Assembly: GCA_020528935.1 (NCBI GenBank)
Contig: JAJDFU010000668.1
Coordinates: forward strand, 1-5,986
Origin: Saprospiraceae bacterium
Lineage (GTDB): Bacteria > Bacteroidota > Bacteroidia > Chitinophagales > Saprospiraceae
Direction: 5' to 3'
DNA length: 5,986 nucleotides
The translations under genes and the position numbers were made by a program. Below the pieces are notes generated by a model. It was not told the origin of the DNA and did not search any database. It was given only the letters and a program-made list of their open reading frames with translations. Positions 5,244 through 5,986 of this stretch are shown in pieces. The first letter of the stretch is position 1; every line of letters begins with the position of its first letter.

Positions 5244-5986
5244 ATGCCGAACCCGGAAAACCAACGCCTGCGGGAAGCCTACGACGGTTCGAAACCCTGG
5301 CTCCTTTGGGGTCCCTACCTCAGCGAGCGCCAGTGGGGCACCGTGCGCGAAGACTACAGCCCCAACGGCGATGCCTGGGCTTATTTTACCCATCAGCATT
5401 CCTCTGCCCGCGCCTATCGCTGGGGCGAGGATGGCCTGGCCGGCTTCTGCGACGAGCAGCAGCGCCTGTGTCTGGCCATCGCCCTTTGGAACGGCCGGGA
5501 TCCCATCCTCAAAGAACGCCTCTTCGGCCTCACCAATGCCCAGGGCAATCACGGCGAAGATGTGAAGGAATACTACTTCTACCTGGACCAAACCCCCACC
5601 CACTCCTTTGCCCGCTACCTCTACAAATACCCCCAGGCCGAGTATCCCTACCAGGAGTTGGTGGACGTCAACCGCGCCCGCAGCCGGACCGAACCGGAGT
5701 ACGAGTTGCTGGATACCGGCATTTTCAACGATGATCGCTATTTCGATGTAGAGGTGGTGTATGCCAAGGAAAGCCCCGAAGCGCTGCTCTGGCAGATCAC
5801 CGTCCACAATCGCGGGCCGGAAGCGGCCGAACTCCATCTCCTTCCCCATATCTGGTTTCGCAACACCTGGGCGCCGCCCCTGAGCAAACCCAAGCCCAAA
5901 CTCCGGGCCGAGGGGGCTGCCATCCGGGCCGAACATCCGGAGCTGGGCCTCTACTGGTTGCATACCGAAGCGCACTGCCTCCGTTG
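5244..5986 (+). CDS. GH63 / MGH1-like glycoside hydrolase ('glucosidase'), 3' end outside window
   Basis: These are the first 247 residues of a large (alpha/alpha)6-barrel family glucosidase-like enzyme; bacterial members run to roughly 870-890 aa, so about a quarter is visible. Diagnostic N-terminal blocks are GPYLSERQWGTVREDYS (23-39), YRWGEDGLAG (58-67), LALWNGRDPILKERLFGLTN (partly seen as ALWNGRDPILKERLFGLTN, 80-98), GNHGEDVKEYYFYLD (101-115), EPEYELLDTGIF (150-161) and HLLPHIWFRNTW (198-209). These belong to the beta-rich N-terminal domain; the catalytic acids lie further on and cannot be checked. There is no signal peptide, so a cytoplasmic enzyme is expected. ATG 5244 matches the family start. 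AACCTTTG (5209-5216) is a one-base-off -7 element without an obvious -33 partner, so an own promoter after the terminator is likely but not proven. The substrate is uncertain; relatives act on glucosides or mannosylglycerate-type solutes. Confidence 0.92.
   Translation, partial: MPNPENQRLREAYDGSKPWLLWGPYLSERQWGTVREDYSPNGDAWAYFTHQHSSARAYRWGEDGLAGFCDEQQRLCLAIALWNGRDPILKERLFGLTNAQGNHGEDVKEYYFYLDQTPTHSFARYLYKYPQAEYPYQELVDVNRARSRTEPEYELLDTGIFNDDRYFDVEVVYAKESPEALLWQITVHNRGPEAAELHLLPHIWFRNTWAPPLSKPKPKLRAEGAAIRAEHPELGLYWLHTEAHCLR

Noticed and set aside
5061..5975. 304-codon minus-strand open frame over the terminator and the glycoside hydrolase
   Set aside because: It runs through a strong intrinsic terminator and lies antisense to highly conserved GH63 blocks; no domain visible.

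Overview
The window most likely comes from a GC-rich member of the Bacteroidota (Saprospiria- or Rhodothermia-like; I cannot place it more finely). Three things suggest this: the homogentisate and 4-hydroxyphenylpyruvate dioxygenases look like those of this phylum, there is an exact TAnnTTTG -7 promoter element before the MarR gene, and a four-helix-bundle S23/IVP gene sits in an AT-rich island. Most genes are GC-rich; the AT-rich parts are the first ~100 bases, the centre of the 1432-1688 intergenic region and 3443-3991.

Layout. (1) 1-582: the tail of an unknown upstream reading frame, a perfect 22-bp inverted repeat, and a short eukaryotic-like protein kinase gene whose 5' end appears damaged: the natural N-terminus is readable, but an in-frame TAA interrupts it. 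(2) 610-1431, minus strand: a small mechanosensitive channel of the MscS family, convergent with the kinase. (3) 1432-1688: a divergent intergenic region with a promoter and an overlapping palindrome directly before the MarR gene. (4) 1689-5116: a tyrosine-catabolism cluster, marR - hmgA - [four-helix-bundle gene in an AT-rich repeat-flanked island] - hppD, closed by a strong intrinsic terminator at 5138-5171. (5) 5244 to the end: the first 247 codons of a GH63/MGH1-like glycoside hydrolase, cut by the window edge.

How the genes work together. HppD converts 4-hydroxyphenylpyruvate (from tyrosine transamination) to homogentisate, and HmgA opens the homogentisate ring to maleylacetoacetate. The MarR-type regulator immediately upstream is a good candidate controller of the pathway and of itself. 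The later enzymes, maleylacetoacetate isomerase and fumarylacetoacetase, are not in this window. The four-helix-bundle gene is unrelated to the pathway and looks like an inserted cassette: it and its flanks are AT-rich and are bordered by related TTTTGAATT / AACTCAAAATTAAG repeats.

I do not see a complete undescribed system. The observations most worth following are the repeat-flanked four-helix cassette splitting hmgA from hppD, the fold-back repeat at the broken kinase start, and the palindrome over the marR promoter.
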